64,000 nt of DNA from Paulownia fortunei (lineage: Eukaryota; Streptophyta; Magnoliopsida; Lamiales; Paulowniaceae): contig JAGSPU010000052.1 of assembly GCA_019321725.1 (NCBI GenBank), forward strand, positions 558,001 to 622,000. Reading direction: 5' to 3'. The notes under the pieces are model-generated. The model searched no databases. It was not told the origin of the DNA and saw only the letters and a program-made list of their open reading frames with translations. Shown one piece after another: positions 1 through 10,210 of the stretch. Every line of letters begins with the position of its first letter. Within the stretch, counting starts at the first letter, position 1. Both the position numbers and the translations under genes were made by a program.

Positions 1-344
1 TTATCTTCGAATAGAAACATGTAGTTTCATGGGATTTGGGGTCATCATGATGAATATGAATTTTGTTGTGTTTCTTAGGGTGATTTCGTAGTTCCTGCTG
101 CTGGAGATGATGGGGTCGGTTCATGATTTTTTCTTCCTTTGTTTTGAGCATCCTTTTTTTATGCTCAAAAGGGTTGAATTTTTTGTTGCTTAAAGGGTTG
201 AAAGGAGAGTGTATCACGGGCCAACTTGACCCTCTTCACCTTCCCAGGGATATCAGATGAGGGATCCCCGTCCCCCACTCCAAACTGATGATCAAGTGTC
301 CATCCTACTTCCTTCCTCTACATTCTTGACACTTCCTATATGTT

Positions 345-815
345 CAAGTGTCCATCCTACTTCTTCTACATTCTTGACACTTCCTCTATGTTCCTGACAG
401 TTAGTGGCATGTTTCGATCCTCTGCCCCATGACTTATGAAAAATGAGGTATCGGATACTATTATTATTATTATTGTCTGACATCCAACCTATAATCGCAA
501 CAATCAATGTTGTCTATCCTACTGCCTCTATATTTTTGACAGCCAGATGTTTCGATCCTCTGTCAAAAATGAGCTATCGGATACTATTATTATTATTACT
601 GTCTCGATAATTAGATATCAAACCTGTAAACGCAACGACCCCATTGTTGTCCATCCTACTTCCTCTACATTCTTGACAGCCAGTGACATATTTTGGTCCT
701 CTGTCCCATTACCTAAAAAATGAGAGCTACCGATTCAGGTGCTAGATAATATCATTACTGACCGGACAATTAAACATTCAATCCGTAATCGCAATGATCC
801 AATTGCAAGAATAGA
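345..815. repeat. Three tandem copies of a ~140-170 bp unit inside the plastid insertion
   Basis: Three copies start with GTCCATCCTACT or GTCTATCCTACT, at about 345, 510 and 648. Each continues through a CTCTACATTCTTGACA-like motif, TTTCGATCCTCTG, an (ATT)n run and a CGCAA..A motif. The third copy runs on into the trnA 5' exon. Plastid genomes carry this intron segment once, so the triplication probably happened after transfer. The copies differ from one another by substitutions and small indels. Confidence 0.8.
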
Positions 816-840
816 GTTCTACCAACTGAGCTATATCTCT
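803..840 (-). pseudogene. trnA-UGC: trnA-UGC 5' exon remnant (plastid-derived)
   Basis: The minus strand reads AGAGATATAGCTCAGTTGG and on to the TTGCAA anticodon region, the first half of plastid tRNA-Ala(UGC) up to its intron. The first acceptor bases are changed (AGAG for GGGG) and the anticodon stem carries substitutions. The 3' exon is not present. It is a dead fragment inside the plastid insertion. Confidence 0.85.
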
Positions 841-903
841 CGAGGCAAGTGGAATATACACGAAGTAGTAAATACTTCTTCTGTTCTTTTCCTTGACGCA
901 GTT

Positions 904-938
904 GAGTCATACTGAACTTGAATAGGAGACCTCACTCA
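904..938 (-). pseudogene. trnI-GAU: trnI-GAU 3' exon remnant (plastid-derived)
   Basis: The minus strand keeps the pattern of the plastid tRNA-Ile 3' exon: GAGGTCTC, then a T-arm-like TTCAAGT followed by GTATGACTC. It is degenerate. It sits in the right order and spacing before the trnA remnant, which supports one insertion of a contiguous plastid segment. Confidence 0.7.
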
Positions 939-945
939 TAAAGCC

Positions 946-2640
946 CATGCTGATTTGCAATCTTGACATATAAGCACCAAATTGAGACAAATTCTCATTA
1001 AAAAAATAAGAAAGGTCTCTGCAAACTAAACATTAATCGAGCAGTTTTTGTACGACAACTAGTAATTCTTTTCGATAATTCACTACCCCTACTCCACACA
1101 TTATAAACGTTCAATATTATAATCTGTATTTCGTTATCAATGAAAATGAGTTTTTCCCATTTCATTGTATTTCGAAAGCACCTATGGATTTAAATGTGAC
1201 GTAACAGTCGGTTCGCTACGTGCTATATTATGTTCTTGGTGAAAATAGTCATGAGTGATTGATTACTAATTACACAATGTCCCTTTTTTTATATAAACTA
1301 CAGGCTGGGGTTTAGAATTCGCAAGTCAAATTCTCCGCGTACAAATTTTCGAAAGGTCTCCCTTGGAAAGTGGAAACTAAAGATCAGTTTCTGTACGCAC
1401 TTAAAAATGTGAATATAGAAATCATGAACGCAATAAATTTCATAGGGTCTAATACTATTGTGGTCCAAAAGGGTTGAAAAAACTATGTAATAGATGCATA
1501 GACATGGCTTTTACTTGAATGAATATAGTTTTACTTAATTGTATTTCATTGTGCTATGCATAACTTTGACAGCTTTCTTGGCTTCAACACTTTTCGCTTT
1601 GGCCAAGACGTTTACGGCTTCAACAATGTCTTGGATTTGAGTCTAAATAAAATACGATTTTAATAGCAATTATTATAATTATTAATAATTGTTGAAGCTT
1701 GATTTATTGATTGGTATCATTTAAGTAATAATATACGTAACTGATTTACTTAAAAAACAAATATAATAATATTCTTTAACTAATTATTAAATTAGAAATG
1801 TGCAACTCAATAAAAATGTATTATACAGTAGATTAGGTGTTGACTACAAGAAAAAAAAATGATAAAATGTAAAGTGACAATATAAAAAAAAAAAAACACT
1901 AATAGCATGTATTAATGATTAGAGTTATTGATTTACAATGATGATGGCTCCACAAATTTAATAATAATAAGAATTAGTATTTAAATTATCATTATTGGTA
2001 ATTGAAATAAATTTATAGGGTTTGTAACTATTAACCATCAGTGACATATATATTTTGACAATAAAAAATTTCTCACAAGTTATAGAGATGATTTCATTAG
2101 TTGTGACAAGAATTTTATCACCATTAAATTATCATTATCCATGTCTTACCAACAATGACAATTCTTGTTGACACTAGTTTTGAGTCTTTTTTTGACAAAA
2201 TTATTGTTATTATTAGAATATCACTATACATATATTATTAATGGTAAACTATTGACAACTTAATACAATTTTCATCACCATTAAACATCTAAAAATCATT
2301 AATGTGGTAATACAAAAAACTCATGTCATTTAATTATAAATTTATTTTATATTGTCGAATAATATTTTATCTTTTTTTTCCTTGAGCCTTGCAAGCCTAT
2401 TTCTGTTTAAAAGGTGAAGATTCATTGTTGACCTCCTTAATTCAATAAAAATGAATGAACTGCACCAATCGTCCAAAAATTTCACCACGTAAAAATGCCA
2501 ATAAATATATTATAAGCCCTTTTTAATCGGATATACTATTCAAAAGCTACTTTCAACTTCAAAATACGCATATCATTCTTTTCACCTTTTTTTTTTCATA
2601 ATTTTTCATGCTTAAATAATTTCCGATTCTCACTCGTCCT
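946..2640. other. AT-rich intergenic region
   Basis: No gene is visible here. The sequence is AT-rich with many short A and T runs. Around 1840-2290 there are repeated short motifs such as CACCATTAAA and TGACAATTCTTGTTGACA, and an ACTACAAGAAAA motif near 1840 that recalls the ends of CACTA-type DNA elements. No clear terminal inverted repeats were found, so no element is called. Confidence 0.5.
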
Positions 2641-2700
2641 AATTTACGGACTAACCGCAAAAAAAATCAATCTAAATCTTATAACTAACAAGGTCGTTTC

Positions 2701-2792
2701 TCCACGTACAACCCGTGCGAACACGTGTCTCAAACCCCCACAAAACTAGCTCATGTTAGAAACACACGTGTCCTTCATCTTCAACGTGTCAC
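2701..2792 (+). promoter_or_regulatory. ABRE/G-box cluster upstream of the LEA gene
   Basis: Three ACGTGTC cores lie at 2723-2729, 2766-2772 and 2784-2790. The first two are embedded in the palindrome ACACGTGT. A CCACGTA half site lies at 2702-2708. Such clusters bind bZIP factors of the ABF/AREB type and confer response to abscisic acid, drought and seed maturation. They sit 150-220 bases before the start codon, the usual place in LEA promoters. A TATA-like CTATTTAA lies at 2815-2822. Confidence 0.8.
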
Positions 2793-2940
2793 CATTTCCA
2801 TGCGGCTCCAAAATCTATTTAATCTTGGTTTATTCTCCTGCCTGCTATTCTACTCATACATCTCTAATCCGTTTCAACTTTGTTCCATTTAGTAAATTTT
2901 CAGAAGAAAAAGTGTGATAAAAAGATCAGGAGGTCTGAAA

Positions 2941-3546
2941 ATGCAATCGATCAAGGAAACTGCTGCAAATGTTGCCGCCTCGGCTAAATCAGGCATGGAA
3001 AAAACCAAGGCCACCGCTCAAGAAAAGGTTTCCTGGTTTTTTTTTCCCCCTCTTTTCTTGATATGAAGATCAGTCTTTTGTTTTTCTGCGTTGTCAGACT
3101 ATCAAAACCTTGTAAGCCATTGATTATGCATATTGCAAGCATTTCAACTAGTTAATTTTTTTTGTACAGGTGGAGAGAATGACTGCCCACAATCCCACAG
3201 AAAAAGAGATGGCAACTGAAAGAAAGGAAGAGAGGGTCCACCATGCCGAACTCAACAAGCAGGAGGCCCGCGAGCAGAATGCCGCCGCCAGGCAGGAAGC
3301 CGCACCGGCGGCTCGTACTCCTACACCGCTACGGGGGTGACTGGACAGCCCACCGGCGGCCACCAGATGTCGGCACTGCCAGGGCACGGTACTGGGGAGC
3401 CCACAGGGCAGGTGACTGAGGGGATAATCAAGTCTCACCCTATCGGCACGGCCACTGGCACTGGGCGGCCGACCACCGCGCATAACACGCATGTGGGGGG
3501 TGGTACTAACCAGGGGTATGGCACTGGTGGTGGTTATAATGGTTAG
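2941..3546 (+). CDS. Late embryogenesis abundant protein, LEA_1 family (LEA4-5-like), frame broken by one missing base
   Basis: This is a two-exon gene: 2941-3027 and 3170-3546, with a GT-AG intron joined in phase 0. Exon 1 encodes the LEA_1 start [20 protein letters not shown], rich in Ala, Lys and Thr. Exon 2 gives [19 protein letters not shown] and the [14 protein letters not shown] block, then a Gly/Thr/His-rich tail ([27 protein letters not shown]). LEA_1 proteins are disordered, hydrophilic protectants of membranes and enzymes in drying seeds and stressed tissue. The literal frame stops at about 3340, while the tail is open in the -1 frame from about 3304 to the stop at 3546. One missing base in 3302-3313 explains this; with it the product is about 154 residues. 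An assembly error is more likely than a dead gene, because the tail is well conserved. Confidence 0.9.
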
Positions 3547-4485
3547 GGAAAAATTTAATTTGTATGAAATAAGTAGGACACAGCTTTGTTAAGATGGATG
3601 TTATGAGAAACAGGGCTTATGTTAAGACTGCTAGTAGTGCGTTTGTTGTCTTGTGCGCATTTAGGTGTTTTTTATTAAGGTAAGCAGGTCAGGGCATGAG
3701 TGACCTTGTATTTGGTGCTGTAATGCAGTTAGTTTTATATTTCTCAGATTGGAATAAAATTATTATTGGCCTAGGTATATATTCTGTTTTTTTTTTTTCT
3801 CTCAAAAAATTAAAGGTCATTTCAAATTGTGGTATTTGAAGATAACACTATCTTTAAATTACTTGGTGGAATATTGAAACGAAAAAAGTGTTATTTATTT
3901 ATATTTTCTAAAGTCGGGAAACAGTTTTTTTTTTTTTTCTTTGGAACTAAATGAAAATTTAGGGAAAGAAATTCAAATTAGAGGGTTAAGATCTGAAAAT
4001 AAAGCAGAAGACAGTTTTGTAAACGAATTCAGTTTCACCATTTTCGGTGGCTGAAAAGGTGAAACAATTCTGACTTTCCACCTTTCTGGTGTCTGAAACC
4101 TAAAAACATTACGAGAAGATGAAACCAAACATAACTAATTCAATTTCTATCCAACATTTCTTTTCCTCATTTTCCAGCCTTCAAAAAACACAACCAACAC
4201 TAATTCTATTGCGGACAAAAGAAAGAACTGAAAAGAAAATAATCAAACATGAAAAAGGCAATGAAAAGTGGAAATATAAGCGAGATATATCATCCTGCGC
4301 TAGCACAAAGAAGCAATATTTCAACTGATAATGAACTAGTCTAAAAAATTATCAATAGGTGACTTAAGTTGCTACAGAAATATTCATCCCCAAACCTTCC
4401 TAAATCGCATAGCCTAATATCCGGAATGAAACCACACAAAACAGCACAGTAGCATTCCCTAGAAGTGGATTACTCATAACCCTGT
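3547..4485. other. Convergent 3' flanks of the LEA and CCCH genes
   Basis: This region holds the LEA 3' untranslated region, with an AATAAA signal near 3752, and on the other strand the 3' end of the CCCH gene. No further coding region is supported. Confidence 0.6.
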
Positions 4486-7400
4486 TTAGCGTAGCTCAGC
4501 TGCCCCATGGGCAAAATGGCACCTATCTCCAAAGGTGCACGAGCCTTTGGAAAAGTTTTCACAGAGCTTGGTCTTGAAGTTGCTTCCTGGGGCAGCAGGA
4601 CCGCCAGGGCCTCCAAGTGCTTTCCCTGGGACACTAGCAGAACCAATACTAACAATGAGCTCTCTCACCATTGCACTTGCTTGCTTAATTTGCTCAAAAG
4701 AACCCTCAAGCTCAATGTTTTAAGATTCGCCTCTGTCTCATGCTCTCGAATGGATAGCTTGGCTCCTGTTTGCCTGCAGATTTGCTTGGAATTCACTCCA
4801 CCTTTCCCAATGATGGCACCAGCTAGGGAAGCATCCACACTGATCTTGGCAGTGGCTGAGGCACCAAACTGTCCGCAAGTCCTGGTACTGGTGGCTCTGC
4901 TCGAGCACCAAAGCGGCCAGAATAGCTCCAATAGCACGAGGATCCTCCTGAGATTGTAGGATAGGTTTGCCAAGCTCCCTCTCTCCATGAGCAAAGTGGC
5001 ATTTGTCATTGAATTTGCAGCCTTCTGCAGTGCCATATTTGTTGCATAGTTTGGTTTTGACAGCAGCTGGAGCTGAACCATTCTGGATTGGCAGCGGCCC
5101 TGCTGTTCTGGTGGCAGGAGCAGGGGCAAGATTCATCATCTGGGCCACAGCATTATAGCCACCAGGAACATAGTGAAGGAAGTGGCAATTCTCACCAAAT
5201 GGACAACCAGCCATGCTGCAGAAAAATGGGAAATGTAAATCACAAATCTGCTGCACAAATGTTAGTGCAGCACACCAATCAGAAAGATTTTCCTAAATTA
5301 TAGGGCAGAAGAACCCATGGTGCATATACTCGGGGAAAAGGAGCTTTAGCAATCAGACTTGATCAGCCTAGGTAGTGTACTTTTACCAATATATCAAGAA
5401 AACACCTCCCAGCCATCTACAGAAACAAGCTATATACTGATTATTTGATACAACCTTCCATAGGTAGACGAAATGGTTCAAATATAGACAAGAAAAACAG
5501 GGAAAACTTATGAACGCGGCAGCTCCCACCAAGTCTTCTGCAACAGGTGACTATTATGTAAACCATTATTACAATTTTCCTTAAGACTCAAATAAATTGG
5601 TAAGTTTCCATCACGCAATTTTGAAATACTGGAATCGTTACGTCAAGCTTATCATATTTGAATTATATTCATTGATTTTGAATAAACAAAAAGATTCCTG
5701 CAAAGAAACTGAGGAAGTAATCCTTCGCCCCTCCTTAAAAACAAAAGAAAATTAAGACAAATATTTTGTTTTTGTTTCAGAGGATACAACATAATAAAGA
5801 CAGGAAAAATCATATAGTTACAAGAAGCTGATACTTTTGCTACTTGGTGTAAGAGCATGGTTCCACTAAAAAAAAAATCTCTCTTCCCATGTTATATATC
5901 CCACCATCTTGCAGGCAAGGCTATCTGTACTCCATTTTTCCACTTAACTCATTTCTTAAAAAGCTCCTTTCCCTTCTTTTTCTCTTCAAATCTCTCCAAG
6001 ACACAAGTGCATTGCATTATGACAGCTTATGTTAGTTTGAGATGGGAACAAAGTAGGAAGAAACAAGTACAAGAAGTTATTGACCAGAACTCCTCCCAAA
6101 TTGTGAGTAAAGAACTGTTAACCGAAATAGTTAATATTTATAATTTCTATTTTGTTCTGTTCTCTGACTGGTAAACCAAAACTGAGGAACAGTTTGCAGA
6201 ACTCCTATCTAGCTTTAAACACATAGAAAAAGAGATATAACCCGTAAACATACCAAGCAAACAGTAGTAGGGTCAAATACGCACAATTGGGTAAAAATTT
6301 GAGATGACACAATAATAGATCGTGAAAGGCTGATAGCATATACTTATATAAATAGCATGTTCTTAAGGCGATGACTGATGGCTTAATTGCTCACATGCTA
6401 GATGCACTATACAGCTATGATAACTAATAAGATCCTAATTAGCGCTATCACAAATAAATAAAAATGTAGACTTCAAAGAATTCCTACAAAGATGAATGGG
6501 TCATACCCAAAGTTGACATTTATCAAGGTTAAAAAACGACAGTGCTTATTGAGACCTAATGGCTGTAAAATTTTAAAGCGATCTTACTCCTCCAGGAGCA
6601 TTAAATCTAGAAAATGTCAATCTTACAGTAAACTGATGATGAATAGTTACTAGAATCCAAAAATAAATTAAAGATTTCAAAGAACTTGTAATATTACATC
6701 TCTCCTGCCGCATCCATAAGTAACCCCTTAGCATCCATTAAAAACTATATATGTGCGTAAATATAGTAGAAACTTTCATTACCATTAGCATGTCAATGAA
6801 CATTTAAATTTCAAATTTTATATTGGGTAGGTTGAGATTTGAACCTGAAAAACTTCGTGCATGGCTTTGATTTGCTTCCTATACCACTTGATAAGGAGCC
6901 CATTTCTGTTGCAAAACATTAATTACTTTTTTTCAGTTAAACTTTTCGTTGATTCTTACCATTATTTAATATAAGTTTCTAGGAAATATCATGTTTACTT
7001 ACCGACAGCATAATTTTTTTAAAGAAACTCAAACATTATTCATTGCAAAAGTTTGACAGCTACATCTAGAAAGAAAATGCAATCCACAATACAAATCATG
7101 CCAATTCTTATCTTGACAGATTGTTGACAAAATTATCCCTTTAAGAAAGTGAACAGATAAAAATACAATTTTCTCTTAACTGAATTAGTAAAAATAATGA
7201 AATAATTTAACCCTTTTTTTCCAGCAAACCCAATAAAAAACTTAACTTATTTTTGGGGGGCTAGCAATCTTCAACGTTTTAATGTTTTCGTGGCCACTTC
7301 CATAAAAAAGCTTAACAAAAATCCATCAATCTTGTATACAATTGTATTTCACGTAGGAAAAACAAACAAGATCTCCACTTCTGCAAAATCAAATTCACTA

Positions 7401-7657
7401 AGAATGCATTCCTAGCTGTTATAAGCATAATAAAATTCCAAAAAATTAATAAAAACAAAAAGAAATTGATCCAACCTCACATATAAATCGATGCAAGTAA
7501 ATTAAAAATATCAAAGAGAACAACGTCACATGCACAAATTCAATACAACTACGCTTATAATATTAAAATTCATACAAAGTAAACCTGGCTTAGATTTCTT
7601 AAAACCGCCATTAGCATTCAGACCGAATTCAGCTCTGCTTCTCTTGCGAGTGTCCAT
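4486..7657 (-). CDS. CCCH zinc-finger and KH-domain RNA-binding protein (AtC3H36/C3H52-like), three frame breaks
   Basis: There are three coding exons: 7657-7585 (start MDTRKRSRAEFGLNANGGF), 6905-6845 and 5215-4486. The domain order is CCCH finger 1 (C-X8-C-X5-C-X3-H, completed across the exon 2/3 junction), the linker HYVPGGYNAVAQMMNLAPA, finger 2 (CNKYGTAEGCKFNDKCHFAH), a KH domain with the GKGG loop (AGAIIGKGGVNSKQICRQTG), then finger 3 (C-X7-C-X5-C-X3-H, CHFAHGAAELR-stop). This is the plant KH plus CCCH family, presumed to bind mRNA in nucleus or cytoplasm; the exact targets are unknown. The last exon changes frame three times, near 4920, 4875 and 4715, each time by one missing base. With three bases restored the coding sum is 867, or 288 residues, usual for the family. 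There is no sign of an inactivating stop apart from these. Confidence 0.92.
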
Positions 7658-9000
7658 AGCTCCGAAGCTCACAGATCGAAGTTCAAATCAAACAAAAGAA
7701 AATCCAACCAAAAAAATCGATTCTAACACCACCAGAAACGGGTGGGAAAGGCAGAATTCGGTGAAAGTTGGAAAATTCAAGAAATAATTGTAAAAGAAAA
7801 CTCAAATTCCAAAATATAGCTAGGGTTTTTCTCGAAGCGAGAGAGAAAAAAAGAAAGTAATACAATGGAGAAGCTGAGAATATTGATGTAAGATTTTGGG
7901 TACTATGATTTTTTTCAATGGATATTTCTTTTATATTAAATACAGTTAAGAAGTTTTTTGGATTCCGCGCGCGATTTTTCTGGTGAGAAAAAATCGAAAG
8001 CCGCTTGGGATGTCACGTGCTCCCTCTGATGATCTACTAGTCCACGTGCACCTGTAAATGGGCTTATGATAGGCCTGGGCCTGGCTTGTGTAACCCAAAC
8101 TAAAGGCCAACTTTCTTTTTAATTTTAATTACAAAAGTTTCTATGTTGTAGGTTTAATAAATTCTTTCACCAAGACTTGTTTAGTGCCATGAAGGGTTGT
8201 CAATACTTCATTAAATAAAAAATAAAAAAAAAATTGGTTCTACAATTGGCCATGTTGTCTTTTGTAAGTAACAAATTTGATTTATGGTACATGTTTTCCA
8301 ACACTTACAATGCTTTGCAATTATCATATAACAAACAAAATATGTCATATTTTTTAAAATATTACCCCACCTATTCAACCCACCTATTCAAAATATTGAC
8401 TTCTTTCCCACAATCTTCAGAGTTTTTTTTTTACTTTCAAGCAGTTCATTAAATGTTATATTCGGTGGTGTACTTAAAGTATGTATCTCACGATACATTC
8501 ATATATAAATATATATGAGTGTGTGTGATTGTATATTGAAATACATGCTAGTATACACAAAGGGTTTGTGGGTGAACAATATGATTCTGAAGAGGATCAT
8601 GGGCTCTAACATCCAATTTATCATTGCCATAAATATAATTTTTTTTAAAACACATTAAACATAATTGTTGTGTTTTTAACTTGAAATAGTTTAAAATTAA
8701 CTTAAATAACACATTCAAATCTTTTTTCAAATTTAAATAAACAAATAGCTTCCACTTGTTTAAATAATTTTTTTTTATTAAACCATATTTACTAAAAAAA
8801 ATTTATGTGCACGAATATTTTTAATTATTATGATCTGTATCTATCTTTTTTTCACATAAATATAAAATTCCTAAATTTTACAACTGTGAGAAAAATTGGA
8901 AAAAAAATTAGCATGGAATGAAGACATTAATTGTGGCATAATTGGCATACACACACCAGCTGCTCAATCCTAACCAAAGCTGAGAAGTACGGTAAAATTC
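7658..9000. promoter_or_regulatory. Divergent intergenic/promoter region between the CCCH gene and the enoyl-ACP reductase gene
   Basis: The CCCH leader occupies roughly 7658-7880. Beyond it, two G-boxes (CACGTG) lie at 8014-8019 and 8043-8048, with a long AT-rich stretch from 8100 to 8900. The G-boxes are nearer the CCCH gene. No gene is seen in 8100-8990. Confidence 0.5.
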
Positions 9001-10210
9001 ATTTGAACGAGCGTTGCATCTGCCAAAAGGAACTCCCAGTTTCCACTCTCTTGAACGGCACTTTCAAAGCTTCCCAACAGTCTAAAAACTTCATTAACAA
9101 ACATCGACAGCATAGTTTTCATCGAAACCCACACTTCTCACCATATTTACGACACCCCTCTTCATAATATAGACATTCCATGACCAGAAAAAGAGAGAAA
9201 ATATTGTTCTTAAAAAAATTGTTCTTTCTCTCAACAAGCAATTCAAGAAGGTGAGTTTTCAATCACATTTAGAAATGAGCTTGTTTGACATTTCATGGGC
9301 TGTAGAATGTGGGTTCGGATGAATAGGTTGGATCATTGTTGGCAGAATACCTCTGCATTTCTTGGATCTCTCTTTTTTTTTAAAAAAAAAATAAAATAAT
9401 TGATGACCAAGTCTTTATGGGCAATCAAGTTTTCTTCCTGTCTTGAATTGAAAAGTAATTCTTTGAATTTTGTTATTAGCTTCCACATTTAAGCATGCAC
9501 GTTCATGTGGAGGTGAATTTTATTTTTTTTATAAATTTGGTGCTGTATGTGGCTTGAGTTGACGGTTGATTGAGAAAGAAGATGCAATGAAGGGTTTATA
9601 TTGTGAAACTGGTTTTAGGCACTTATTTTCAGATTTATTGCAGGCTTGCAGTCCATGAATATCTATTTTTCTTTTGGAATGCATTTGCATGCCTTAACAT
9701 GCAGAGTCCAATATAATTTAGTCTATAAAAATTATGATCTTGGCATTGGTGACGGTCATTGCATTTGTTTGGAGTTTCTGCAGGCAATAACAGGTGCATG
9801 TTTCACCAGATACTTTTTTGAACAATTTCCTATCTTCCCCTGCCCCCACTTAGACTACAATCATGGTCGTAATTTGATTACAATATCAGTAACCTGTATG
9901 TTCTTTGCTTTACCAATACATAAGTGAGGATTGATTAGTCAAGAAGCTGCTGTAGTAAGCTACATTTATGTCTGTTTATGAAAAGAAAGAAAATTGATAA
10001 ATAAAGAAGAATACTGAACTGCAACTTGCTTTCGTTTGTTGTAATTGAATAACAAAGACGTTTATGCTTTTGTCTATCTCAGAATAAGCAACAGATATCT
10101 TGCTACTATTTATATTGTCTGCTTCTATTTATCCTATATTCTTTTGTCATATTTAATCCTCTGGTGATTCTCACTGAAAACATCAGCAGCATCCTCAATC
10201 TCAAAAGGAT
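9000..10210 (+). other. Probable 5' leader with an intron for the enoyl-ACP reductase gene
   Basis: A strong donor AAG|GTGAGT lies at 9248-9256, after a C/T-rich leader-like sequence. A plausible acceptor, TATCTCAG, ends at 10082, 128 bases before the start codon. A 5'UTR intron of about 830 bases is inferred. The acceptor choice is uncertain and no coding sequence is supported in this interval. Confidence 0.45.

Larger units (their letters stand above)
74..940 (-). other. Nuclear plastid insertion (NUPT): trnI 3' exon - trnA 5' exon - trnA intron
   Basis: Read on the minus strand this stretch is colinear with the plastid rRNA-operon spacer: the 3' exon of trnI-GAU (about 938-904), the short trnI-trnA spacer, the 5' exon of trnA-UGC (840-803), then the group II intron of trnA. 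Recognisable pieces on the plus strand are GCAAG..AGTTCTACCAACTGAG at 805-830, GAGATGATGGGGTCGGT at 104-120 and GGGCCAACTTGA at 218-229. The copy is heavily diverged, with many C-to-T and G-to-A type changes as expected for old methylated organelle DNA in a nucleus. Part of the intron is tandemly repeated. The match is from memory of plastid sequence. A mitochondrial copy of plastid DNA is a less likely source. Confidence 0.85.

Noticed and set aside
292..507. Open frame with an Asn run on the minus strand near the window start
   Set aside because: It lies wholly in the decayed plastid trnA intron; the Asn run is the (ATT)n stretch. Not a gene.
1838..2290. Possible CACTA-type MITE (ACTACAAGAAAA-like end)
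   Set aside because: No matching terminal inverted repeat or target-site duplication could be found; the motif may be chance in AT-rich DNA.
9646..9927. 93-codon plus-strand open frame before the enoyl-ACP reductase gene
   Set aside because: It sits in the inferred leader intron, has no recognisable domain and uses unfavourable codons.
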